64,000 nucleotides of DNA from PMP191F sp047602185. GTDB taxonomy: Bacteria > Bacteroidota > Bacteroidia > Chitinophagales > Chitinophagaceae. The position numbers and the translations under genes are program-made. The stretch spans positions 2,542,001 through 2,606,000 of the forward strand of contig JASGHY010000001.1 of NCBI GenBank assembly GCA_047602185.1, written 5' to 3'. How positions within the stretch are numbered: position 1 is the first letter of the stretch; every line of letters starts with the position of its first letter. Under the pieces are notes generated by a model, which saw only the letters and a program-made list of their open reading frames with translations, searched no databases and was not told the origin of the DNA. This document shows, piece after piece, positions 19,502 through 27,834 of the stretch.

Positions 19502-20344
19502 ATGTTCATGATCAACAAAACGTACCGTAGTATTTCAATGTATGCGCTTGCATTATTAATGACAACAACACTCACCACTGGTTGTGTCAAGGATACAGAA
19601 GGCGAAGAGAAAGAACCTGAAAAGCCAGCCAATTTTATTCCGGAAAAGGGCTATAAATATGAATATAGAATAGAACAGCTGGATGGTAGCTCTGCCACTG
19701 CTACCAGGTGGATCAGCGGCGAACAGGATTCTCTCTCTTATCACGTTTACAACCTGCGCACAGAAGTAGCAGCACAAGGCTCTTCGATTTTTCTGAACGA
19801 CAGGATCTTCTCTGCCAGCGGCAAAACCTTTACCGAACAGAACGTACCCGAAGTATGGCAGCAGTATATTGACCTACTGAAAATGATGCCCGGTGTTACA
19901 GTACTGGAAACCAGAACCACAGGCTACCCCTGCTTTATAACTATGGAAAATACTATTAAAGAAGGAAGTAAGATTGAAATATCAGGACCGGCCAGCCAGT
20001 CACAATACATCCGTTCCCTGCAAAATGGTAAACAACAGGAAATAACGCAAACATTAACTATAATACCTGGCACATCAAAGGTTGAGACCATAAAAGTTGG
20101 TGCGGGAACTTTTGTTTGCAACAGGTATCAATATACTATTTCAAAGGAGATCAATACCAAAACAGACGGACAAAGCTATCTTTCTACCGGTCTTGAAACA
20201 GTTACCATCTGGATGGCCCATGGTACAGGCATGGTAAAATCATACAATGAGGGCGTGTTGCTGACCGTGGTAATGTTGCCGGATGGTCCTAAAGCAATTA
20301 CCACCAATACTAATTCTACTACTACTCTCCAGAAAATACAGTAA
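19502..20344 (+). CDS. Hypothetical lipoprotein
   Basis: About 280 residues from ATG 19502. The N-terminal region MYALALLMTTTLTTGC is a lipoprotein signal (Cys28 from this start, with a charged KDTEGEEKEPEKP linker after it). The remainder is strand-rich (YKYEYRIEQLDGSSATATRWISG...; TIIPGTSKVETIKVGAGTFVCNRYQYTISKE; TIWMAHGTGMVKSYNEGVL). It resembles DUF3108/LolA-like lipid- or surface-associated sandwich proteins found in Bacteroidota, without a safe family assignment. A perfect hairpin follows directly after the stop. Confidence 0.7.
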   Translation: MFMINKTYRSISMYALALLMTTTLTTGCVKDTEGEEKEPEKPANFIPEKGYKYEYRIEQLDGSSATATRWISGEQDSLSYHVYNLRTEVAAQGSSIFLNDRIFSASGKTFTEQNVPEVWQQYIDLLKMMPGVTVLETRTTGYPCFITMENTIKEGSKIEISGPASQSQYIRSLQNGKQQEITQTLTIIPGTSKVETIKVGAGTFVCNRYQYTISKEINTKTDGQSYLSTGLETVTIWMAHGTGMVKSYNEGVLLTVVMLPDGPKAITTNTNSTTTLQKIQ

Positions 20345-20349
20345 TAAAT

Positions 20350-20385
20350 ATGCCGGAACAGGATATGCAGTAACTGTTCCGGCAT
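20350..20385 (+). terminator. Hairpin terminator after lipoprotein gene
   Basis: ATGCCGGAACAG and CTGTTCCGGCAT form a perfect 12-bp stem with a 12-nt loop, 5 nt after the stop. The following T-run is short (TT then AG). Confidence 0.75.
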
Positions 20386-20404
20386 TTAGTAAAAGCATTG
20401 AGTC

Positions 20405-20983
20405 ATGTTAATCTTTAATGGGATCACCAATAAAGTAACAGGTCAGAAGATCTGTTTTCTGCTGACCGGAGAAGATACTGAAGGCAGATCGCTGGAAATG
20501 GAATCGCATTATCCTGCACTTTCACCGGAGCCACTTACACATTATCATCCTAACCAGGAAGAGATCTTCCAGGTACTGAAAGGAGAACTTACAGTTCGTA
20601 TGAACGGGGAGATTAAAGTATACGTTAAAGGTGATACTCTATGCATCCCTAAAGGAACGCCGCACAGCATGTGGAATGCAGGTTTTGGTAATACAATCGT
20701 TCACTGGAAAGTAATGCCGGCGCTCGATATGGAATATTTTCTGACCACCATGATGTTACTGGCCAATACCGGCAGAACGAATAAATCAGGTATACCACCT
20801 TTACCCCTACGGGTCTTTCTTTTGAAAAAATATCAACATACTTTTCGTCTTTCCAATCCTTCTTCTGGATTGCTCAACATCCTGTTCATTGTACTGAAGC
20901 CTGTATTCTTTTTTAATAGTTATCACCGGCAGTATTGTGAAGCGGCAATTGTGAGGGGGAGTCGTGAATCGGCAATATCGTGA
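20405..20983 (+). CDS. Cupin-domain protein with C-terminus running into a repeat
   Basis: 192 residues. The cupin barrel (about 15-110) shows both motifs: HYHPNQEEIFQVLKGELTV (metal ligands His/His/Glu) and GDTLCIPKGTPHSMWNAG (fourth ligand His). The last ~100 residues contain two hydrophobic stretches (NILFIVLKPVFFF). The final ~15 residues (AIVRGSRESAIS type) are translated from the tail of IR5, which also supplies the stop codon, so the native C-terminus has probably been replaced or extended. Probably a cytoplasmic small-molecule-binding or dioxygenase-like protein; the substrate is unknown. Confidence 0.75.
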   Translation: MLIFNGITNKVTGQKICFLLTGEDTEGRSLEMESHYPALSPEPLTHYHPNQEEIFQVLKGELTVRMNGEIKVYVKGDTLCIPKGTPHSMWNAGFGNTIVHWKVMPALDMEYFLTTMMLLANTGRTNKSGIPPLPLRVFLLKKYQHTFRLSNPSSGLLNILFIVLKPVFFFNSYHRQYCEAAIVRGSRESAIS

Positions 20984-21300
20984 GACGTGAGTCGTCAGTC
21001 GTGAGTGGGTTTCCGGATACCGGATGCCAGATGCTTGATACTGGATATTGGATTTGATGTTTGATGTTTGAAATTTGATCAATACAACCGATCTTCCCGT
21101 ATTTGCTCGTGGCTCAAAGATTATGACTGTTTTGCCAACTGCAAACTGTCAACTGCCAACTTTCTTCCTGTCTTTCCTTCGAAATTCGATATTCAAAATT
21201 TGACATTCGATATTTCACCTTCCGTACTTCCTTGTTAACTTATCAACCTTTCAACTTGTCAACTGTATTTCCTTGAACCTTGTGCCTTAACCTACAACCT
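20940..21300. repeat. IR5: modular intergenic repeat (tail-to-head on + strand)
   Basis: One of the most complete copies. Order: gtcgtgaatcggcaatatcg, gagtcgtcagtcgtgagtgg, ggataccggatgccagatgc, actggatattggatttgatg, gatcttcccgtatttgctcg, gccaactgcaaactgtc, tccttcgaaattcgatattc, ttccgtacttccttgttaac, caacctttcaacttgtcaac, ccttgaaccttgtgcctt and a taacctacaacct head. It overlaps the 3' ends of both convergent genes. The TAG of the LytTR regulator is formed by the head word itself. Confidence 0.82.
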
Positions 21301-22008
21301 CATCCTCTTATAACACTCAGCCTTATAATGCCGCCCGACAGGTAATTGCTTACCCAGCATTTCAATTGCATAGGAATGATAGCTTTCAATTTTGGGAATG
21401 GAAATAATAAAAGAGCGGTGGATACGCATAAACATTTCTTCGGGAAGCAGCTTTTCGAAGAGACTGATCTTTTGTTTGGAGATCAATACTTTGTCTTTAA
21501 GTACTACTTTGATATAATCTTTGAGGCTTTCGATCCAGTAAACATCAGCCACATTTACTTTCACCATTTTCCTTTCCACTTTAAGATAAAGGAATACATC
21601 TGTTTTGGCAGCAGCAGGTTGTTCGGCCACTGTTACTTTATGCATGCTTATCTTAAACAATTCAAATACTTTATCCATCGCTTTCAGAAAACGATCAAAA
21701 GGAATTGGTTTTAACAGGTAGTCTACAGCATTCAGGTCAAAGCCTTCGAGCGCATAATCCTGGTAAGCCGTAGTAAAAATAACACGTGGTGGATTTTTGA
21801 GACTCCTGATGAGGTCTGTTCCAATCAGTCCGGGCATTTTAATATCCAGGAAAACCAGGTCTGTCCTGGATTGCTGTAATAACTGAAAAGCCTGGATAGC
21901 ATTGCTGCATTTACCGATGATCTCTATTTCGGGGATCTGCTCTACATACTTCTCGATCACTTCAATAGCATGCGGCTCATCATCTACAATCAGGGTTCTG
22001 ATCTTCAT
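21292..22008 (-). CDS. LytR/AlgR family response regulator (LytTR)
   Basis: 238 residues. The receiver domain (about 1-120) has the acidic pair VDDE, phospho-acceptor Asp55 in VFLDIKMPG, the conserved Thr in FTTAYQDY and Lys in LLKPIPFDR. The C-terminal LytTR DNA-binding domain (about 140-238) includes KMVKVNVADVYWIESLKDYIKV and the MRIHRSFIISI motif. It lies 3 nt after its kinase gene and surely forms a two-component pair with it. The last codons and the stop (RMRL-stop) lie in the head of repeat IR5. Confidence 0.94.
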   Translation of the reverse strand: MKIRTLIVDDEPHAIEVIEKYVEQIPEIEIIGKCSNAIQAFQLLQQSRTDLVFLDIKMPGLIGTDLIRSLKNPPRVIFTTAYQDYALEGFDLNAVDYLLKPIPFDRFLKAMDKVFELFKISMHKVTVAEQPAAAKTDVFLYLKVERKMVKVNVADVYWIESLKDYIKVVLKDKVLISKQKISLFEKLLPEEMFMRIHRSFIISIPKIESYHSYAIEMLGKQLPVGRHYKAECYKRMRL

Positions 22009-22011
22009 GGG

Positions 22012-23157
22012 CTATATTTTCAACTGGTATGATTGTAATTTTTTTCGATCCACAGGTGCTTGCACTGGTTGCGTATGCTGCGAAAGGTCCAGTTCCAGGA
22101 TCGCTACAAAGATGTCCTCTTCTTCTTCAAACAATTCCAGTGAATGATCATTGTGAAACAACAATTCCAGTCTTTTCCTTACGTTCCTGATACCTATTTT
22201 ACCAAAATGTTTTTCTGCTGACGGCAAGTGTACCACTGGTTTACTATTGGATACCTTGAAAACCAGTTTATTATTCTTTACCTGCAGATCGATATTGACC
22301 CAGGGTTCATAAATCGTTTCACTGGTACCGTGTTTAAAAGCATTCTCTACCAGCGGCAACATCAGCAAGGGGGGAATAGTATAATTATCCAGGTTACCGC
22401 TGATACTGAAGGTGAGGTCCAGCCGATCTTCATAACGGATCTTTTCAAGTGCTATATAATTCTGCAATATCTCAACATCACGTTTCAGAAATACCCGCTC
22501 CGTATTGCATTCATACAGCATGTACCGCAATATATTGGACAAGCCCATTACTATAGCCGGCGACTGTGGCGATTGCTGTAAGGTAAGCGAATACAGGTTA
22601 TTGAGTGTATTGAACAGAAAATGCGGGTGTATCTGCCCTTTCAGAAAGTCAAGTTCCGATTGCAGGGCAGCCTGTCTTTTCTCGTACCACATTTTAAAGA
22701 ACTTGAGCGAAAGAGCCGCCAGTACTACAATACTGCTCTGCTGCAGTGCATGAATAAGATAGACCGGTTTAAATAACTGCTCAGTAAAACTGCCTTCCAG
22801 CTTACGCCATACGAACGGACCGCTTCTTTTTACCTCCGCCCTGTACTGGTATGGATCTGCTACTGTAATTTCTATAATACGGAAAAGCAATGTACAGGCT
22901 ATTATACAGGTCAGCAATGCCAGCACACATTGCACAAACTTCCGGCGATACATATAATGAGGGATGATCCGGTAAGCTACCACATAAAAATAACCCAGGT
23001 ACAGCGGCATAAACATCAGTACTTCCACAAACGTTGTATCATACCCCGGCATACCAATCCGATACACCAGCGTCATAACAACTACGCAGATGGTCCAGAA
23101 AATTATGTGTAGTCCTGCTCTTTTACTCAATGTAAATGTGTTTCGTTTTGAGTACAC
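22012..23157 (-). CDS. LytS-like sensor histidine kinase (His_kinase family)
   Basis: 381 residues. Four membrane helices fill the first 150 residues. They are followed by a short coiled coil and the His_kinase signature LKGQIHPHFLFNTLNNLYSL (His177/His179), then YMLYECNTERVFLKRDVEILQNYIALEKIRYEDRL. The HATPase region starts at IPPLLMLPLVENAFKHG. No extracellular sensor domain is evident, so the signal is probably sensed in the membrane. It is paired with the LytTR regulator downstream and divergent from a lipoprotein gene. Confidence 0.93.
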   Translation of the reverse strand: MYSKRNTFTLSKRAGLHIIFWTICVVVMTLVYRIGMPGYDTTFVEVLMFMPLYLGYFYVVAYRIIPHYMYRRKFVQCVLALLTCIIACTLLFRIIEITVADPYQYRAEVKRSGPFVWRKLEGSFTEQLFKPVYLIHALQQSSIVVLAALSLKFFKMWYEKRQAALQSELDFLKGQIHPHFLFNTLNNLYSLTLQQSPQSPAIVMGLSNILRYMLYECNTERVFLKRDVEILQNYIALEKIRYEDRLDLTFSISGNLDNYTIPPLLMLPLVENAFKHGTSETIYEPWVNIDLQVKNNKLVFKVSNSKPVVHLPSAEKHFGKIGIRNVRKRLELLFHNDHSLELFEEEEDIFVAILELDLSQHTQPVQAPVDRKKLQSYQLKI

Positions 23158-23190
23158 AAATATAAAAAGGCACCGCTACCGGTAACAATT

Positions 23191-23220
23191 TGTCGATAAA
23201 CGACAGGCTTTGGTCGTCAA
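23191..23220. promoter_or_regulatory. Possible regulator-binding words upstream of the LytS-like kinase
   Basis: TGTCG-ATAAA-CGACA is an inverted pair (23191-23205) and is followed by TGGTCGTCAA at 23211-23220. They sit in the 221-nt divergent gap between the kinase and the lipoprotein gene. A LytTR operator is a guess from position only. Confidence 0.3.
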
Positions 23221-23378
23221 ACTACAAATAATGAACCTGAAAAACGCCGGAACATAGATAAACGGCACAGAAGCGTATTTCATTGTTATCGGTAGAAGGA
23301 CCTTATCAATTAATCGAACTAATTATTTGCATTCAGAAACAGGTAGTTATTTGCGCCTTCCCAAAAAAGGGAAGCATT

Positions 23379-24665
23379 ATGAAAAATAAAAAAAATATGT
23401 GGAAACTCCCCGGAGCCGTGGTACTGATATTAGTGCTGGCCATTAGCTCGTGCAAAAAAAGCAGCTCTGGTGGCAATGAACAACCTGCAATAGCAGTAAA
23501 GGTAGAACATGGTACTCCTGAAGGAGCTGCCGTTGAGAAAACGATCGGCCCTGCCGGAGGCAATATTGTTGCCGGTGACGGCCGTATGAGCATTACAGTG
23601 CCTGCCGGTGCTGTAAAAGTCAACACAGTGTTTGCGATTCAGCCTGTGAAAAATACACTGACCTCCGGTTCTGGTCTTTCGTACCGCCTACTACCCGATA
23701 ATATCAATTTTGAACAAGACCTGGAGCTCTCTTTTAGCTATACAGGTGAAGATATTGATGATAGTAACGAAGACTTCCTGTTCCTTGCTTACCAGGACAG
23801 TGAGGGTTACTGGCACCGCGCAAGAAAAACTTCTCTGGACAAAACCAATAAGGTGCTGAAAGTAAAAACAAAACACTTTAGCGACTGGACAGTTGAAAAG
23901 TCTCTTCGCATTTATGTTAATGGGAAAAAGAATTTGTCTGCAAACGAAGAAGTTGTATTGGAAGTCTGGGGTGATCAACTGACTGAGCCTGTGAATCCTG
24001 CTGATAATGATTGGCTATTGTCATTGACCAACTTAATAGAAGGTAAAAATGTCAAAGAATGGAAAAAATACTATGATGGAACAATTACAGCAAAAAATAA
24101 TCGAACCCAGGCAACCTATAAAGCCCCGGCCAAAATAACTTCCTCTTCAACAGTTATAGCGGAAGTAACGCTACTTAACCTGGTAAATGCAGAATCACCC
24201 AACAGTGCCGGCAACACAGGTATGGTAATACTACGTACAGAACTGAAACTGGTAGGTGAAGAATATTTTGACTGGTCTCTCAAAGGACAAAAGTTTACCG
24301 GTGGTGACTTTATAGCAAAGAGTGACAATAACTATACAAGCTTAAGCGCATATAATGGTGATAATACATTAAGCATTATGATAAGAGGGGCTGGTACCGG
24401 TTCCTATTCTATCGGCGATATGAACGAAGGAGGTAAAATGGGGCTAACAGCTATACTTGGCGCTGATGCGAAAACCTACACATCCTCGCATACACCCTGT
24501 GGTGGCGATAAAAAACAATACGAACAGGGAAATCTTACCATTACAAGGTTTGATGCGGCAGGTGGCTATATTGAAGGCAATATTTCCGCTAACCTTGTTT
24601 CATTTAAAGACTGTTCTACCACAAGCGGAATGTTGCTGGGCACCTTCCGCATTAAACGACAATAA
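23379..24665 (+). CDS. Secreted ZU5-like-domain lipoprotein
   Basis: 428 residues from ATG 23379, chosen because aagggaag precedes it and the lipoprotein signal (ending AISSC, Cys25, then KKSSSGG) then sits at the N-terminus. Residues about 45-160 show the ZU5-like pattern often seen in Bacteroidota (EKTIGPAGGNIVAGDGRMSITVPAGAV, then SYTGEDIDDSNEDFLFLAYQDSEGYWHR and TKHFSDWTV). The rest is strand-rich without a recognised family. Probably surface-exposed. It is divergent from the LytS-like kinase, so it may be a regulatory target. A terminator follows. Confidence 0.75.
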   Translation: MKNKKNMWKLPGAVVLILVLAISSCKKSSSGGNEQPAIAVKVEHGTPEGAAVEKTIGPAGGNIVAGDGRMSITVPAGAVKVNTVFAIQPVKNTLTSGSGLSYRLLPDNINFEQDLELSFSYTGEDIDDSNEDFLFLAYQDSEGYWHRARKTSLDKTNKVLKVKTKHFSDWTVEKSLRIYVNGKKNLSANEEVVLEVWGDQLTEPVNPADNDWLLSLTNLIEGKNVKEWKKYYDGTITAKNNRTQATYKAPAKITSSSTVIAEVTLLNLVNAESPNSAGNTGMVILRTELKLVGEEYFDWSLKGQKFTGGDFIAKSDNNYTSLSAYNGDNTLSIMIRGAGTGSYSIGDMNEGGKMGLTAILGADAKTYTSSHTPCGGDKKQYEQGNLTITRFDAAGGYIEGNISANLVSFKDCSTTSGMLLGTFRIKRQ

Positions 24666-24716
24666 TATACCGTTTTGTGTTTTGGTTAATGGAGTACTAA
24701 TCATTTCATTGCCAAC

Positions 24717-24746
24717 AATGCTGCCTTTCCAGGCGGCATTCTTTTT
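24717..24746 (+). terminator. Rho-independent terminator
   Basis: AATGCTGCC pairs with GGCGGCATT (one G-T wobble) around a 6-nt loop and runs into CTTTTT, 51 nt after the lipoprotein stop. Confidence 0.85.
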
Positions 24747-24801
24747 ATGCGGTGCAATCTGAAACATTCCCTATAAGCTACATAGATTGGGAAAACAAAA
24801 T

Positions 24802-24838
24802 GAACCTGGCCAAATGGATGATCCGTCCGGCCAGGTTC
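24802..24838 (-). terminator. Hairpin downstream of MFS exporter
   Basis: GAACCTGGCC and GGCCAGGTTC form a perfect 10-bp stem with a 17-nt loop, read on the minus strand 31 nt after the MFS stop and followed by ATTTTGTTTT. Confidence 0.75.
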
Positions 24839-24869
24839 GCTATAATCGGTGAATTACAATATCTATTAC

Positions 24870-26126
24870 TTACTGAGCAACTACCTCTGCCAGGTTGCCG
24901 TTTTTACGATAACTGATCACTGTAAGTATAGCTCCCAGTAACACGATCAATGCTCCCACCCAGGGTGTAGCTCCTAAACCCAGTGACTTGAAGTCCACAA
25001 CCAGTCCGCCAGCATAAGCACCGATAGCTACTCCAAGGTTAAACGCTGCGATGTTTAATGACGAAGCAATATCCTCTGTACCCGGTAAATACTTTTCTGC
25101 CAGTTGTACTATGTATAGCTGCAATCCCGGAACAGTAGCAAAGGAAAGTCCACCCATCAGGAAGATAGTGATCACGGCTGCAATCCTGTAATTAACGGTG
25201 AAGGAGAAGATAAGCAATGCCAATGCCTGTAATAAAAAGAGCTTTATCAATATGCGTGCAGGATTGGTATTGGATATTTTTCCACCTACAATATTACCTA
25301 TCGCAATGGCAACACCATAGATCAACAGCAGGATACTTACTGATGAAGAAGAAAAGCCTGTTACCTTTTCCAGTAAAGTTGCCAGGTAGGTAAATGATAC
25401 AAAAGTGCCACCATAACCAAAAGCTGTAACAGCCAGCACTACCAGGATCGGTTTGCTACGCAATACTTTTAACTGGTCTTTTAATTTCAATGGTTTACCA
25501 CTGCTTATTGTTGCAGGTACCAGCAATGAAATAAAAGCTGCACTGATAGTTCCCAGGATGGCAACACCGATAAAGGTAGCTCTCCATCCAAAATGCTGAC
25601 CAATGAAAGTGCCCATAGGAACACCTGCAATGATAGCTACTGTAAGCCCGGCAAACATCAGGGCAATAGCTGTCGCCTTTTTATCCGGTGGCACCAATGC
25701 AGCAGCAATAGTAGCCCCTACACCAAAAAATGTAGCATGTGCAAAACCGGAGATAAATCTTGCGATCAGCAATACAGCAAACCCGGGGGCCATTGCTGAA
25801 AAAATATGTCCCAGTACAAATAATGCCATTAACCCGATCAGTAATGGTTTACGTTTCATTTTACCGGTCAGAACTGTTAAAATAGGACCGCCTATAGCCA
25901 CACCTAATGCATAAATGCTTACCAACGCCCCTGAAGCAGCAATGCTTACATGCAGACTTTCTGCAATGGTTGGTAAAATACCTACAGCCACAAATTCCGT
26001 AGTACCAATAGCAAAGGCGCTGATCGTCAATGCCCACAACGCCGGGGGCATCCCTGTCCGCTTCTTTTCAACCCTGGTTTTAACAGTTTCTATTGTTTGT
26101 GTGTTGATCATTTCCATCTCGTTCAA
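24870..26126 (-). CDS. MFS transporter, AraJ/sugar-efflux type
   Basis: 418 residues with 12 predicted helices. The signature ALTISAFAIGTTEFVAVGILPTIAESLHVSI is typical of the DHA1-type AraJ/YdhP exporters. The conserved loop GGPILTVLTGKMKRKPLL follows helix 2, and ARFISGFAHATFFGVGATIAAALVPPDKKATAIALMFAGLT spans helices 4-5. It probably exports a small drug, sugar or metabolite by proton antiport. It is divergent (85 nt) from a LysR-type regulator that likely controls it. Confidence 0.9.
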   Translation of the reverse strand: MNEMEMINTQTIETVKTRVEKKRTGMPPALWALTISAFAIGTTEFVAVGILPTIAESLHVSIAASGALVSIYALGVAIGGPILTVLTGKMKRKPLLIGLMALFVLGHIFSAMAPGFAVLLIARFISGFAHATFFGVGATIAAALVPPDKKATAIALMFAGLTVAIIAGVPMGTFIGQHFGWRATFIGVAILGTISAAFISLLVPATISSGKPLKLKDQLKVLRSKPILVVLAVTAFGYGGTFVSFTYLATLLEKVTGFSSSSVSILLLIYGVAIAIGNIVGGKISNTNPARILIKLFLLQALALLIFSFTVNYRIAAVITIFLMGGLSFATVPGLQLYIVQLAEKYLPGTEDIASSLNIAAFNLGVAIGAYAGGLVVDFKSLGLGATPWVGALIVLLGAILTVISYRKNGNLAEVVAQ

Positions 26127-26211
26127 ATGTTTAGAACAGCAAAATTACCCCAGCACAACTGATTAGTATAATTATTAAATTTTATACCTTCGATTATTAA
26201 AATAATAGACA
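26127..26211. promoter_or_regulatory. Divergent MFS/LysR promoter region
   Basis: 85 nt, very AT-rich. It contains a symmetrical TATTAAA-type pair (ATTATTAAATTTTATA and ATTATTAAAATAAT separated by ccttcg), plausible for a LysR-type operator of T-N11-A style. Assignment is by position and symmetry only. Confidence 0.5.
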
Positions 26212-27114
26212 ATGATACTCAATCTTGAATGGTTCAGGACCTTTAAAACCATTTATGAAACAGGTTCACTTACCTCCACTGCACAAACACTCTACATATC
26301 ACAACCAGGCGTAAGTCTTCACCTGAGTTCACTGGAGTCGTATGTAGGTTATAAATTGTTTGACAGGGCTGCACGTAAAATGGTGCCTACAGAAAGGGCT
26401 AAAGTGCTTTATAACTTTGTAATAGAGGGCGTGAATAAACTGGAAGCAGCAGAGCAGCATTTTCATAAAAGCTCACAAACCAACAGGCCAACCATCAGTA
26501 TTGGTATGTGCCTGGAAACATTCCAGTTTACACTGGAACAGTATATTTCAACATTGCCATTTAACATCAATATCAAGTTCGGAGAGTATCCCGTTATGCA
26601 GCAGGATCTTGATAACGGTACGCTCGACCTGATCATCACTCCGCAGAAAAGTAACCAGGCAAACCTGATCTATGAACCATTCTCTAAAGAAACCATTGTA
26701 TTGATCGGTGGCGGTAAACAGAATACCAGCGAATTTGATCAACTGGTGAAAAAGAAGAAATTGAAAGAAGCGGCTGACTGGCTGAAGGAACAGGTATGGT
26801 ACAGCACTGCAGAGGATATGGAACACCTGCGCAAGTTCTGGCATCGGAATTTTAATGCACATCCTGATTTTAAGCCTAACTATATTGTTCCCAATAAATG
26901 TTCTATTGTACGCTGCCTGAGCGGACGTAAAGGTTTTGCCATCATGCCTGATTTTTTATGCAGGAACGAATTGCAAACTGGTAAACTGAAAATGGCCTGG
27001 GAAGGCATTAATAAAATGGAAAATATCCTGTACTTCGGTAAAAGGAAAAACACCATGTTCGCAAAAGAGATCAGTACGATTGAGGGATTTTTTAAAGAAG
27101 AAGCAGCGGCATAA
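26212..27114 (+). CDS. LysR-family transcriptional regulator
   Basis: 300 residues. The N-terminal winged helix is clear (LEWFRTFKTIYETGSLTSTAQTLYISQPGVSLHLSSLESYVGYKLFDRAARKMVPTERAK, about 4-62). A LysR substrate-binding domain follows (about 90-290). It probably controls the divergent MFS exporter in response to the exported compound. The stop at 27114 is directly followed by the head of IR6. Confidence 0.93.
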   Translation: MILNLEWFRTFKTIYETGSLTSTAQTLYISQPGVSLHLSSLESYVGYKLFDRAARKMVPTERAKVLYNFVIEGVNKLEAAEQHFHKSSQTNRPTISIGMCLETFQFTLEQYISTLPFNINIKFGEYPVMQQDLDNGTLDLIITPQKSNQANLIYEPFSKETIVLIGGGKQNTSEFDQLVKKKKLKEAADWLKEQVWYSTAEDMEHLRKFWHRNFNAHPDFKPNYIVPNKCSIVRCLSGRKGFAIMPDFLCRNELQTGKLKMAWEGINKMENILYFGKRKNTMFAKEISTIEGFFKEEAAA

Positions 27115-27600
27115 TTTCAAAATTTGAGAATTTGAAGATTTGAAAATGGAATACAGGTTGTAAGTTAAGGCACAAGGTTCAAGGAAATACAGTTGACAAG
27201 TTGAAAGGTTGATAAGTTAACAAGGAAGTACGGAAGGTGAAAATATCGAATGTCAAATTTTGAATATCGAATTTCGAAGGAAAGACAGGAAGAAAGTTGG
27301 CAGTTGACAGTTTGCAGTTAACTCGAATACAAGCGGCGAGCTTTGAGCCATGAGCGGCGAGGAATACAAGTTAGCAGTTGGCAATTTGCAGTTACCTGTA
27401 ACTTGTATCTGGTAACCTGTATCCAGAAACTGGTATCTGGTATCCGGAAGCTCCACTGATGATTTCACGACTCCCATTCACTATTGACCATTCACTATTC
27501 ACTTGCCTCAGCCACTCACGACTGACGTCTCACGTCTCACGATTCTTCAACCCGAAACGTCAAACCCGAAACCCGGAACAGTCTCACGATATTGCCGGAT
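27115..27600. repeat. IR6: longest modular intergenic repeat (head-to-tail on + strand)
   Basis: Begins one base after the LysR stop. It holds nearly every word: gagaatttgaagatttgaaa, acaggttgtaagttaaggca, caaggttcaaggaaatacag, ttgacaagttgaaaggttg, aagttaacaaggaagtacgg, atatcgaatgtcaaattttg, cgaatttcgaaggaaagac, gttggcagttgacagtttgc, gcgagctttgagccatgagc, gttagcagttggcaatttgc, several tctggtatccgg words, a cattcactattgacc word, cgtctcacgtctcacg and cgaaacccggaacag. It is the best single template for defining the family. Confidence 0.85.
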
Positions 27601-27834
27601 TTATAGATTTTCAGATCGGAGTGTGGCCGACTTTTTTATAAAATGGTTAGATTTGAGTATATAATTCTTTTGTGACAAGAGAATCTTCCCTATCCAAACC
27701 TCATAGTAATAATTGAGAAGAGAAATCCGGGTAACCTATGTAATGCTGCATTTCTCCGTAAATGGAAGTTGTTGTTTCTCAAGCGCTAAATAATTTAATT
27801 CCTAATTGTCAACGCCTGCTTTAAACCGGTTTTA
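27601..27834. other. Upstream region of PAS kinase gene
   Basis: 234 nt between IR6 and the kinase. It contains a TAGATTTG word near 27649, which fits the Bacteroidota -7 consensus TAnnTTTG, but no convincing -33 TTG at the right distance. Otherwise nothing was recognised. Confidence 0.35.

Noticed and set aside
24457..24762. A 101-codon plus-strand open frame at the end of the ZU5-like lipoprotein
   Set aside because: It lies in another frame of the real gene and runs through its terminator.
27253..27477. Open frames of 60-90 codons inside the IR elements (for example 7495-7737, 14403-14654, 27253-27477)
   Set aside because: They are translations of the repeat words in several frames and strands (peptides such as NCKLPTANL and RNSIFKI recur). 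They lack start context and would be expected from stop-poor repeats.
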